The notes beneath the pieces are model-generated. The model did not search any database and was not told the origin of the DNA. It saw nothing but the letters and a program-made list of their open reading frames with translations. This document shows, piece by piece, positions 1-11,035 of a stretch of DNA of 64,000 nucleotides. A program made the translations under genes and the position numbers. Every line of letters starts with the position of its first letter. Position 1 is the stretch's first letter. Source of the DNA: Romanomermis culicivorax (taxonomy: Eukaryota; Nematoda; Enoplea; Mermithida; Mermithidae); assembly GCA_963922205.1 (NCBI GenBank), contig CAWUHX010000364.1, positions 1 to 64,000 on the forward strand, given 5' to 3'.

Positions 1-280
1 TCTTCGAACAGTGTATTAGTATCGTTGCAGTAAACTTTATATGCTTTCAATGACTGATGAATTAAAATAAATTCTGAATATCTCTGTTCATGCAGTCAGA
101 TTCGGATTTAAAACTGAAATCCTTACTTTTTGTGTTTGATTGATTCAAATAGAAGAATTGTTATCGATGGTAATGGTACAATGTTCCGACCGAAAATTTA
201 CATAATTTTCGAGTTTATTTTCTGCAGTCTTTACATTGTTGTTTAATATATCGTAGTCGAAAATTGAATCAATTTTAACT
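1..280. other. AT-rich non-coding flank
   Basis: I see no coding region, RNA gene or recognisable repeat here. It ends at the 9-bp target duplication of the adjacent MITE. Confidence 0.5.
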
Positions 281-519
281 GGTATTACTGCGTCTGGTTC
301 ACACCCACCCTATAGCGTTAGCAACGCAAAAGGTACCTACAGTAAACGTAGTAGCATGTTGACGTCATACAATAAACGCAAGTACTTGTTAATCGCGTTG
401 TTTGCGCGCGAAATTCAAAGCAGCTATTTGGTTACGCATCGCGTCCGAAACCGCGATGCGTAACCAAATAGCCGCTTTGAATTTCGCGAGGGTGGGTGTG
501 AACCAGACGCAGTAATACC
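281..519. mobile_element. MITE with perfect 30-bp TIRs and 9-bp target duplication
   Basis: The first 30 bases (281-310, starting GGTATTACTGCG) are the exact reverse complement of the last 30 (490-519). The 9-mer ATTTTAACT directly flanks both ends, so this is a complete insertion. A second nested inverted repeat (about 409-447 against 449-487) forms a near-perfect 38-bp hairpin around a short loop. The 239 bp have no coding capacity. A 9-bp duplication is typical of Mutator-like (MULE) transposases, so I infer a non-autonomous element mobilised by one. Confidence 0.85.
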
Positions 520-704
520 ATTTTAACTTCCTGAACAATTCTGGAGTTATTTAAATTTTCTCGGCATTTCATTTCTTTTTGAGTCGTGAACCCTGCTTTG
601 AGGTTGTCTACACAGCAAAAAGTATCTCAAATAGTTATCAAATGCCATATACTCTGATCAAAGTCGCCCCCTGATCAAAGTCACCCCACCTTACCGTTAC
701 CCTA

Positions 705-1149
705 CCTGTAATTGGGGGGTGGGACCCCACCCCAACTTGGTCGAACCCTGTACCCAAATGTTGGGAATCTCACCCACAACTTGGTCAACCCTACACTCCA
801 ACCCCCACCCAAACATACCTGTAAGTGGTCCCACCAGTTGGTGGGAAGGTTTATTTTAGGGCGAATTTAGGGGTGGGGTCCCAACTTTCTCAAAAATTTA
901 GGGGTGGGGGTCCCAACTTTCTCAAAATTCTGGGGAGGGGGTCGAAAAACTCCCGAAAAAGTCGAAAAAATTTGGAAATTTCTCCCAAAAAAGCCAAAAA
1001 AAGCAACTTTTTCCCATTTTTCAATGTCTGGGGGGTTGGGTTGACCAAGTTGGGGGTGAGGGTTCCGACATTTGGGTACAGGGCCTGACCAAGTTGGGGG
1101 TGGCAGTCCCCCCCCCCCCCCCAACGTCCCCCCTCACCCCAATTACAGG
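705..1149. mobile_element. G/C-run-rich MITE, TIR CCTGTAATTGGGG, TA duplication
   Basis: Left end CCTGTAATTGGGG (705) and right end CCCCAATTACAGG (1149) are inverted and each abuts TA. Similarity continues inward for about 100 bases, including the phrases ACTTGGTC and TGTACCCAAATG in inverted order. Inside are direct repeats containing GGGTCCCAACTTTCTCAAAA (about 870-935). The open frames here on both strands are by-products of G and C runs. A further TACCTGTAA / TTACAGGTA pair at 819 and about 1285 suggests a second copy overlapping or nested with this one. Confidence 0.75.
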
Positions 1150-2058
1150 TATGCCCAAACTAGGAAAAAAGTGGTTTTTTTTGGGAAAATTTTCGAATTT
1201 TTTTCGACTTTTTTGGGTCTTTTTGACCCCCCTCGCCAAAATTTTTGGTTTACCTCCCCGCCCCCACCCCAACTGGCCGGACTTCTTACAGGTATGGTTT
1301 GCACCGATTAGCACAAATTTTTTTACTGACCTAAAGTTGATGTTTCTTGGCATCATGTGCCGAGTCAATGAACATATTTCGAAAGGCTTTGGTTTTTTTT
1401 GGTTTAAAAAAACAAAAAATTGGAAAATCTCTTGTCTTTTGATTTTGTCCAAAATCACTGGGAAACTGTTTCTTCACATTAGTCGATCTTCTAGATATGT
1501 ATCGGTGTCTATCTAAATCACCAAAACAATTACTCTAGTTAGTTGAACTGACCACCACAAAGTAGAAAAAAATTGTATTTTATGACACATTTAGTACGTC
1601 AGTCGAATTTGCTTTAATTTGGGCACAGAAAGATTAGACGATAAATCTCGTATAGTGTATTCCGACCATAACAGGATGACAATTACATCGATATCATCGT
1701 CGAAATTTTATAAAATATGATTAACTTTCATATTCTGAATTTATTGTGGTACCTAGTAAGGTCCTCAATTTTCTTAGCTCGCAATTTCAAAATATAGATA
1801 AGACAACAATTAGAAAAGTTTTTACAGATGAACCCTAATGTTCAATGTGGTCAATGACTGCATACTATAGGTTACCAGAGAGAGGAACTTTTCTCGTTTT
1901 TATCTGTCGTTACTAAGTAGAAAAAAGTCGTACACAAAATATGTATCTATCGTATTGAAAGAATGGTAATTCTTCTCTTTAGAAACCGTAAAAAATTTGA
2001 TCATGGCGAGTAGTGGCGAGGAAATAAACGTTTTAGACCATTTTATGGTCAAAATCAT
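1150..2058. other. Non-coding stretch upstream of rab-7
   Basis: Homopolymer-rich DNA up to about 1300, possibly the tail of an overlapping MITE, then AT-rich sequence in which I see no coding exon or RNA gene. Confidence 0.4.
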
Positions 2059-2059
2059 A

Positions 2060-2487
2060 CATGTAATGGAGCCCCGAGGTCTGGGGGGGGGGTTGGGCCA
2101 CCTTTTTTGGGCCGGGGGTCAGTAATTCCCAAAATTTTGGGGGGAGGGGTCTCTGAAGAAAAAGAAATTCGATTTTTTCACGAAAAAAGTCCGAAAAATA
2201 GTTTAAAAAATAGTAATTTTTGTCTAAAAAATGATAAAAAAAATGTATTTATGGCGCGACGCGCCGAGAAAATTGACGTTTTTGACCATTTTTTGATCGA
2301 AAATTGACATTTTTCATCAAAAAATTGACATTTTTCCAACCAAAAGTATGGGGGTCCATGGGCTACCATATGGCTAGCCATAAGATTGGAAAATCCTGGG
2401 GGGGCGGTCGCCCAATGGCTAGCCATATGGTCGACGATTTCTGGGGGGAGGGTTCCCATAGCACTTCCCCCCCCCTCCAATTACATG
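2060..2487. mobile_element. MITE, TIR CATGTAATGGAG, TA duplication
   Basis: The left end TA-CATGTAATGGAG and right end CTCCAATTACATG-TA are inverted and both flanked by TA. The interior is A/T-run rich with several copies of a TTGACATTTTTC-like phrase and G-runs. A partial second copy continues to about 2654, ending in CCCAATTACATG. It belongs to the same family as 4960-5079 and the ends seen near 9970 and 15125. Non-coding; the TA target suggests Tc1/mariner-type mobilisation (inference). Confidence 0.75.
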
Positions 2488-2881
2488 TATGGTCAAAATT
2501 GACATTTTCAATCAAAAAATTTACATTTTTCATAATTTTTTCGATCAAAAGTATGTGGGTCCCTATGACTACCATATGGCTAGCCATAGGATTGAAAAAT
2601 CCTGGGGGGTGGTTAGCCGATGGGGTTCCTTATAGCACTTCTCCCAATTACATGTTTGAATGGTAACCTGTATGCGTATGTTATACGAATATATCTGCCA
2701 CGGCTAAAATGTCAGTCCCGAAACAACCCTAAAAAACATTTTTCTGTTTTACGAAGTGAAACTTGAATCTTTATTGTGTTTCAGGTTAATTTTGGTGTAA
2801 CAATATTCTTTGCTTCTGCGACGCTTGAACGTGTTCTGTCGTCCTCACATTGATTCGTTCATTATATAATATTTGTAACAA

Positions 2882-5800
2882 ATGGCCACTAGCAAGAAGA
2901 AGGTTTTATTGAAAGTGATAATTCTCGGTGATAGTGGGTAAGACAACTTGAATTATTATGGATTTTTAAATAAAAAATTATATGAGTGATCAGTTTCATC
3001 TCTGTTGATTAACATTCTATATACTTATTCCCAGAGTACCAAAAGTTTCAAAGCGAGTTTTTTTCTGCTTATATACGTTTCGCAATCGTAAGAATCTCCG
3101 CAAACATGTAATGGAAAATATAGGGTGTTGTTGGAAGAGAAAAATTCGGAATTTTGTCGTAATAATCTGAACTTGGGGAATCGCTCAGAAAGTAATTATT
3201 GTTATTTTTAATCCTTAAAAAATCGATTATATATCTTCAAGCAGCGAAAAATCTACATTTTGAAACATTTTTTCGTTTAAAATTACCATGTTTTATACCT
3301 AAAAAATTACATTGAAGGGTGGTTATCTCACCCTAACCCATTATAGCCATATGATTGGCAAATTTTGAGGGTCATTACACGTTATGATTTTGCACGACTG
3401 CTGAGAATTCTTATGGCGCTTCCCCCTGCTGTATGTATGAATTCTTCTCACTTGAGTGATTCTGAACTAAGATTAAAATGCTGTTATTCTCGTCTGTAAA
3501 CTTGGATATCTTCATCAGGAAAAAATGATACATATATAAATGATTCTGTGTTAATTCAAAACGTTTTTAGTGTTGGAAAAACTTCGTTAATGAATCAGTA
3601 CGTTAATAAAAAATTTTCCAACCAATATAAAGCCACGATAGGCGCGGATTTTCTAACAAAAGACGTGACGATCGACGATAAACTGGTAACAATGCAGGTA
3701 ATGTTTTTCAAGCCTTTTTTCAGAGTAATTCAGCTCCTCAATCATGACTAATCTCTATGTAATTTAGAATAGAAATTTTTGCATTTGCATTTCAGATTTG
3801 GGATACAGCTGGTCAAGAAAGATTCCAATCGCTGGGAGTGGCGTTCTATCGTGGTGCCGATTGTTGCGTTTTGGTCTACGATGTAACTAACCCCAATTCG
3901 TTCAAAGCCTTGGACACCTGGCGCGACGAATTTTTAATACAAGCGTCGCCGCGCGACCCGGAGAATTTCCCGTTCGTTGTTCTGGGCAACAAAGTTGACC
4001 TTGAATCACGCGCGGTAAAAAATAAAACTCAAATCCGTATTAAAACAGAAAATTTCTAGCGTTTGCAACGAACGTTTGAATATTAAATAACTTAGTACCA
4101 AGAATGTACAAACTTTCGTAAATTGGAGTGATTTGCGGAGTTATTCCTCAAATGCTTGAAATCAGGGTTTCTACTTTCCATGATTCTAGTAATTATGGCT
4201 TGGTGCATTATTCTGAATTTTATTTTTTATGTCTCGCTTCTCTTGCAATGGACTTTTCTGTCTCGCGAATAATTTCCCATAAATTTTAACGTTCAGGATT
4301 CCTTATTCGGAAAGTCTTGTTTTTTCCTCAGTCGATCGTTCTACTACAACACGTATATAATTGACCTATTTTATTCTTGAAACACTTGTTTCGTTCATTT
4401 TATTATTATATGCAAAGAAAAACGTATTTTGAATATTGCTATTGAAAATCGACAGTAAATAAACATAGGTAATGTCTATGTAGGTCAAATGCAAAATTAC
4501 CGCGTTTCAAAAATAGCGAAAAGTTATAAAAGTTCTTAAAAATCATTCCATTCAGTAATTTTGTGCATTTTAAACATGTCTAATAAGTCGGAATCATAAT
4601 TTTGTTTAGTGATTATTTACGGTTATTCGAGATTGTATTCTGTGGTTTCTGCTTTTCATCATATCTTCTTTTGAGGTTAGTGATGGTACTAAGCGTGTTT
4701 CTTGAGAGTAATCGGAAAGAACCTAAAAATGAAGGGTAAAAATGAACAGAAGATTAAAAATTGGGTAATTACTAAAGATGTTTTTGATTGGGTTGCATCG
4801 TTTAATGTTTTGAGAACGAATATGACAAGAGCTGCTTGGAAGAGGCACGCAACATACTTATTGCGAGATGTCAATAATTTAGAAGCGGTATAGGATGCTG
4901 GACATTTAACAACGGAAAGATGTCTACTGGAATCGCATCCTTAAAAAGCTTAAAGCATGCATGTAATGGAGCTCCGAGGTATGGGGGTGAAACGACTTTT
5001 CGGGACGGAGGGTCATCGATTGCCCAGAATTTCAAGGGGATCTTTGACGGCTTGTCATGGCACTTCCCCCAATCACATGTTTAGCCTAAAGTCTATAGAC
5101 GAAAATTTGAAACACCAGTATTCGTAAAAAATCTGTAGTCTAACAGTCGATCTAAATTGGCCTACTTTTAGTCAAAAAATCAATCCATTACCCTCAGACA
5201 TGCACGGAAAGAATTTTCCAGGGGGGTGGGTCCATGGACCTTTTTCCCAGGGAGGTTGGGGGGTGGGTGAGCAAAAAAACAAAAAAAGTTCTACAAGCCT
5301 GTTTTTCATACAAAATATGCGCAAAAATCATGAAAAAGCTGTCTTAAAAAGTTCAGGGTAGGGTGTTTTGACGATTTTTTGGCCAGGGGAGGGTGGCCAG
5401 GGTCTCAGGTATGGGGGTTTACCCCCCCCCTATCCGCCCCCCTATGTGCATGTATGATTACCCTAGTGGATTGTATTTATTTAACCAAAATTTCTGCGTG
5501 TTACACGCAGACTTTTACGAAAGAGTCACTTGAAAGGTCTGTCTGGAATGAACTTTCACTGTAAGATAACTGTTGAATGAAAAATCAAACGATTTTTTCA
5601 TGCCCCGATGAAGTCAAAGGTTTGATGAGAATGGCACTTGTGTTCGGTACATTTATAATTCTTTTCTATCAGTGGATGAATCATTTAGAACAATCTCGGG
5701 GATACTACTACTGTCACTACCACCGTTCCGATAGAATTTATTGATAGCGGACACGTGCACTGTAATAGAAGCTCGCCCACGGTAATCCATCTTTGGCAGT

Positions 5801-6580
5801 CGTTAACCATACCGCCATCCTCAGCCACACAATTCTCCTCACGATTGAAAAATTATTGTTGATTTTCACTGATAAGCGATCCTGAAACTTAACATACTCA
5901 AAGAAGAACTCTAACTGCTTAACGCCTCCCACTTCGATTTTTTCGATCAAAAACTGAACAGTTTTAATCGAAAAACAATTTGCGAAACGATAGGGAAATC
6001 CAAAGTCTGAAAAATTTTGTTTTAGGCGCCAAGATTCGTTGTCCGAATGATGGACAACAGCTGATAGATGTCGTCGTGATAATCCAGAAACGCATTTTTA
6101 AATGTTTGGATCGTCATTTCTGGCACATATTTTTTGCTGAAACAAATTATTGTTTTGCAAATAATTTTCATTCTGCAAATATTTTTCCGATGAGCTAGAG
6201 TCCATAGACCGTCATACATCTGTTATGTATGCATTTAGCTCGGTCTATAGATTTTAGAGTCAAGTGTCTTTTACGAATACGACCCCTGAAGCAGTTTATA
6301 TAGTGAAAATACGTTTTCAAAAAATGTTCTTTCTTATTTCTAGGTGAGTTTGAAACGAGCGCAAACTTGGTGCCAATCGAAAAACGAAGTCCCCCATTTC
6401 GAAGTTTCTGCCAAAGAGGCGATCAACGTCGAATTGGCGTTCCAAACTATTGCCCGAAACGCCTTGCAACGCGAAAGCCACGATAGTCCCGATTTATACA
6501 GCGATTTTCCCGAACAAATACGATTGAGCAGTCAAGGCATCGGCGGTGGCCAACCGCCGCAAAATAATTGCTCATGTTAA
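2882..6580 (+). CDS. rab-7: RAB-7-like small GTPase, 4 exons
   Basis: Exons 2882-2937, 3571-3697, 3796-4014 and 6344-6580; 639 nt, 212 aa, phases agree and all introns are GT-AG. Rab7 GTPases recruit effectors for late-endosome and lysosome fusion. The P-loop GDSGVGKTS spans the exon 1/2 junction. Switch I has the [10 protein letters not shown] signature, then [17 protein letters not shown] and an SAK-type box (VSAKEA). The C-terminus is CSC, a double geranylgeranylation site typical of Rab7. Length is slightly above the usual 207 aa because of the tail. The start is the only ATG giving the Rab7 N-terminus. A TTTCAG at about 2784 could be a 5' UTR or trans-splice acceptor. The 2.3-kb third intron carries two MITEs. 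Confidence 0.95.
4960..5079. mobile_element. Short MITE of the CATGTAATGGAG family, in rab-7 intron 3
   Basis: The left end CATGTAATGGAGCTCCGAGG matches the start of the 2060 element almost base for base, and the right end reads CCCCCAATCACATG. Only about 120 bp, so an internally deleted copy. Non-coding. Confidence 0.7.
5199..5452. mobile_element. MITE, TIR CATGCAC, in rab-7 intron 3
   Basis: It starts CATGCACGG and ends CCCCCTATGTGCATG. The whole 254 bp is closely similar, in the same orientation, to 12620-12857, sharing AAAAAGCTGTCTT, TTGACGATTTTTT and GGTCTCAGGTA. Two such copies in one window support a dispersed family. Non-coding. Confidence 0.8.
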
Positions 6581-7199
6581 AATTCGCGTCGGCCGTTATT
6601 TTAGAGAGATGGTGAAAGTTACTTACTGCAATTTTTCGCCTGACAATTCCTTAAATTATCGGGTGAAACGTGAGAAATTTTCTTGAGAAAAAAATTCGTG
6701 AGATTTTTGCTCTTGAAAATTTTTAAGATGATGTTTTCCGCATTTTCACATTCTTCCTTTGACTCATCGAAACACTCGAAAATTGTAAAATGTACATTTT
6801 CATTAGTTATTCTGAAATTACGCCATACGCTTGTAAAATCGCTAAATTTTTGCACGTTGAACGCGAATATTGATCATCTATTCAAGTTTTTCATGAAAAA
6901 ATACAAAAACGCGGCAATCATCCGTTTGATTCACACAATTTTCTATCTTCGAACGTTTACTTTTTTCTTTATTTTATCTTTTTCCTATTTACATAGTATA
7001 CCTACACGTATTATTAAATATGATAGAAACAAGTTTTGCATTTCGTAGCATTTCAAAGTTTTCAAAAACTTGTTTTCCTGCCAAATTCAAGATTATAAAA
7101 ATCCAGAGGGATTCCCCGTATGGCGGAAGATTTGATGACGGTTCTCACGCATAGAGTCTATTCGTATGTCATTTTCTGGTCGGCCTTATCCATATCTTT
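6581..7199. other. rab-7 3' flank, no gene seen
   Basis: AT-rich sequence after the rab-7 stop codon, presumably including its 3' UTR. Open frames here are short, of unusual composition, and overlap on both strands. A 27-codon ATG-started frame at 7120 has a hydrophobic stretch but runs straight into the TIR element at 7200 and has no supporting splice context. Confidence 0.4.
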
Positions 7200-8203
7200 A
7201 CTAGTTTATAGGAAAATGCTCCGATGGGGCAGAGAAAAAGGGGAATATAAAGTTTTTGATGCTGAAAAAGGGGTGGATAAGGTACCCAAAATTACGAAGC
7301 AAAGCAATCGCCGCAAAAAAAATATTAAAATTCTTCACCCGAAAAAGTGGTTAATGGATATTTTGGCTTTTATTTTATTTTTGAAAAGGTATATTCAGCA
7401 GCTTCATGCAGCAACAACTCCGACTCACATTTTTTGAGAAAAATCTGTTCATTGCAGATTTGAAATACAATTATGGACAACTATTGAGTCCATACGCGTG
7501 CAAGGGGTTAGATTCTATTCTATCATGTTCTCCAGAATCTCAGGGTAGTATATTTTTCTAGAAAATTAGGCCATAGATTTGTGAAAAAATTGACATGTTC
7601 ATGTCAAACGACAGATTTAACACGTGTGTGTGTGTGTGTCTATATGGCTGCTCTTGGCGCGTGTACTCACTCAAATCGGGGTTTGACACATGTGTATATG
7701 CAGTCGTCAATTTGACACATTATTTGCTTACCGATGAGCAAACGCTCAAAGTTCACTTTAATATGGATACATTTTTTATACTTGACTTATAGATTCCATA
7801 TTTTGCTTGGTTCAAAAAAATTTATCATTTATAAATCTTTTTTAATTACTATTCCATGCCTTAGGAAAATTTGAACGGCAAGCAAACAACACTGAAAAAC
7901 GTTTCCTGTAATTTCTCGCGTAGGGAATCATTATTTTAAAAATGTACCATGAAATTTTCATTAGCCGTAATTAGCTGGAGTCGGTTTCATCAAAGAGACT
8001 TAAGCTCTAGCTGAGCTGCAGCTTAAGCTGTAGCTTAACTATATATTATACCATCTCCGTTAAGCTGCAGCTAAGCTGTAGCTTAACGAATACACACAAA
8101 ACAATGTTATAACATACAGAGTTAAGCTACAGCTCAGCTGCAGCTCAACTTTCTTAACTGTCCTTTTTCTTTGCCCTATCCGGGAATTTTCTAATAAACC
8201 AGT
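7200..8203. mobile_element. Degenerate TIR element related to 48469-50110
   Basis: The left end (ACTAGTTTATAGGAAAATGC, then GATGGGGCAGAGAAAAAGG) resembles the TIR of the 48469 element. The right end reads GGGAATTTTCTAATAAACCAGT, its diverged inverse. Between lie a short TG microsatellite (about 7623-7639) and stacked palindromic runs built on TTAAGCTGCAGCT (about 7998-8155). No transposase is visible, so it is an old non-autonomous copy. Confidence 0.65.
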
Positions 8204-8945
8204 GCATTTTTAGTAGGCATCTTCGCTATCAAAATCTGGTTGAATTTTGTACCCTTTGACTGTCCATCAGATTTGATTTAAAAATCCATTTTACCGAAAA
8301 AAATGAAAAATTCCCAAAAATTTCATCTATGGTCTGATGGTACCCAAAGTATAAAGCTACGAGGTTGCGCCACTTCGGAACCAAAAAATTCACTTTTTGC
8401 ACGTTTTATTTTGATGCCCCACAGTCCCATTTGCTTATAAACCCGATGACATTACGGGCCTGCTTTTAAAAGGGATAGTGATCAAAACCCCCTATTCTAA
8501 ATTGGTCAAACCCCTGTTTAATTTCTGGATATTTATGTAAAATTGCGTAATTTTTTAGTAAAATTACGATTTCCAGTAAATTTGAGGTGAAATTACAGTT
8601 TTGAACGATTTTAAAGTAGAATCGCGATTTCCGGCGATTTTTTTGGTAAAACTGCGATTTATGGTAATTGTTTAGTGAAATCACGATTTCTAACAATTTT
8701 TTCGGGATTTCCGGTGATTTTTCAGTAAAATCGCGGTATCCAGAGTATCAAAAATTTAGGTCATTACCATTCAGCCATTGTAGACGTGAACACCTTGTTT
8801 TAAATTTGGCCATCTTCACGTCAAATAGTTTTGATTTTCATTTTACTATTTGTTATTTTTTGTTCCTTTTGCTTCGACTACATGGCACTCGATAATTTGA
8901 TGAAGTTCAGATAGGCCATCATCATGCCTGCAAACGACCGCGTTT
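8204..8945. repeat. Degenerate minisatellite of AAATCGCGATTTCC units
   Basis: From about 8535 to 8755 the phrase AGTAAAATCGCGATTTCCGG and variants recur roughly every 35-40 bases, giving about six degraded copies. The remainder is AT-rich and I see no gene. Confidence 0.55.
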
Positions 8946-9240
8946 CAGTTGTGTACAGCTACGCCCCGCTTGCGGATAGTTACGCTTCGCTTGCGGGCGG
9001 CGCAATCTCATTCCGGATCGCAGCGTTTTACGCCTGACGGCTGCTGCTCACATGTGGGTAACTGCGTCCCGCTAGCGGGCAACTGCGTCTTACTTGCAGA
9101 CGTCTGCGTCTTGCAAGTAGATGACTGCGCAGCGCAACTAGACGGAGCTTCGATAATTCAACTAAACGGAGCTCCGATAGTCCAACTAGGCGGAGCTCCT
9201 GCAGTCCATATATGACTTTATACATGCAGACATATTATTG
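8946..9240. repeat. GC-rich minisatellite of about 25-bp units
   Basis: Repeated phrases: CTGCGTC with CTTGC or GCTAGC (about 9060-9130), then AACTAGACGGAGCTTCGATA-like units recurring three to four times with GGAGCTCC palindromes (about 9135-9205). Short frames open on both strands follow from the repeat. It stands out from the AT-rich surroundings. Confidence 0.55.
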
Positions 9241-10077
9241 GCTGAATACATCATGCTTAGAAAAACATACAACAAAAAATTTTATGCAAAAGATTATCCT
9301 TTGAGCCATAAATTTTATATAACAAAATTGCGGATTTTTGGAGGTTCTCGGACATTGGACCACAGTATAATTGGATTGAGGTCACATTTTCAAGAAAGAA
9401 GAAAGTGCAATCACCATCTGCAGATAGAGGTCAAATGGCTACATGCAACCTATAGTTTGTCCTTAGGCCCGAAATTATGAAAAACCCCTCATGTTTTAGC
9501 TCTTACCCTTTTGGGTCTGAGGGGGGCAGCTTTGGGGGTCTAAGACGCCATAGCGCCACCATGAAAAAAGTGGTACAATGTTTCGTGAAATCTAGCCATC
9601 TTGTCAGAAAACTTTGCAACGATTAACTTAAATATCTTAATTTGTATCCGGCTAGACATTTCCAGAATCTTGAGTCAGAGAGCCATTGCGCCTTTGATGG
9701 GTAAGAAAGGTGATATGGTACACTGCGATGGAAATCTATGGAATCATTCCCGCAATAACATGTCAATGTTTTGATAGAAAAATGATCATTTTTGAACAAA
9801 AATGCCAAATTTTCCGGCGCTTGGCGCCATGAATGAATTGTCTTTACGGCTTTTAGACAAGAATTGATATTTTTTGATTTTTTTTCCAAGACCCCCTAAA
9901 ATTTTGGACAACCGATGTTCTTGTCTCCGAAAAGATCGCTTTACCCTCTTCCTCAGACCTCGGAGCCTGTTACATGTATGCCTGTAACCTTAAAATTCAT
10001 TTATTTTGCCGAATTGCAATTAGAATAACATCTTCATTTTTTGTAGTCAAGAATATGACTGTGTCTAGTTATAATTC
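9241..10077. mobile_element. Intergenic sequence with a partial MITE near its right end
   Basis: The end at about 9940-9977 (GACCTCGGAGCCTGTTACATG followed by TA) is the inverse of the CATGTAATGGAG family terminus. The opposite end is not clear; a G-run zone begins near 9480. I see no gene. Confidence 0.35.
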
Positions 10078-10857
10078 GCAACCCAGCCATCTCACAACAC
10101 CAACCATCCCACAACATCAACCATCCCACAACACCAAGCATCCCACAATACCAACCGTCCCGTAATACCAACAAATGTTATAAAATAGGCAAATTTAAAA
10201 ATAGAATTCACACTATGCCAACCTTCTCTTTATACCATCCATCAACTGTCCGACTACACCAACCAATGTTATAAAATGAAGGAAATAAAAATAAAAATAC
10301 ATATGTCACGTGAATAATAATTTGCATAGCTTATGTTCCCACGGTTGGGTAGTGTAAACTAGTGTCGATATTGGGAATGCGAAATCTCTGGTTTGCCAAA
10401 TAATCTTTGGATTTTTACTATGATCCTTAAGCAGCTTGTAGACCGAGCTTGTAGAGTCAACATATTACGAGCGCATTAACTGTACCAAATTGAGAGGAAA
10501 AAGGACAGTGACGATTAATCGAATCCTAAGCGATCCAAAAGTTGGCCACAATAATTTGTGTCCCGTTCATTCAGTTTGTATGTAATTTGGCCGTAAATAA
10601 TCATTTGTATGTTCTTGATTATTATCTATTCGTAAAACTCAAGAATAATGTGATAAAATATTCTCATAAATAATTCCATCTAGAATTCAAATAAATGAAT
10701 CAGTTCTTCCCGATTCACTTGACATTCTATGCTTTATTCACTAATTACAGGGTACTGTTACTGTGCCTAATACAGTTGGTAAAGTGAGACAGTTGATGTA
10801 TTGGAACGGTAGGTATAGTGGGACGGTTGGTATAGTAGGACGGTGTATGGTGGAGCA
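10078..10857. repeat. Inverted minisatellite pair (foldback-like)
   Basis: At 10085-10170 about five copies of a 17-bp unit (ACCAACCATCCCACAAC) run in tandem. At about 10790-10850 the reverse-complement type (GGGACGGTTGGTATAGT) recurs three times. The roughly 500 bp between them are AT-rich and non-coding. The arrangement resembles a small foldback element with tandem repeats in its arms, but exact ends and a target duplication are not visible. Confidence 0.45.
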
Positions 10858-11035
10858 CGATCTTCGCAACTGACCGATTTTTAATTTGGATTACAAGGTT
10901 CACATATTGCACCGTAGTTTACATCACATTTCATCTTGGTCCTATTCAGCCGTCTCCAGAAATTTCAGTAAGTCACCCTTTTTTTTGTTTCAATCTTTTT
11001 TGCTTTCTTGTTGAGTATTTTACGGAAAGGTCGAA

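Noticed and set aside
825-1516. Overlapping frames of 79-145 codons on both strands
   Set aside because: They lie in G/C and A/T homopolymer-rich MITE DNA, overlap each other, and have Gly/Pro/Lys/Phe compositions dictated by the runs.
6683-7048. 121-codon frame after rab-7
   Set aside because: Phe/Lys/Ser-rich, no domain, in the probable 3' UTR, and the reverse strand is open as well.
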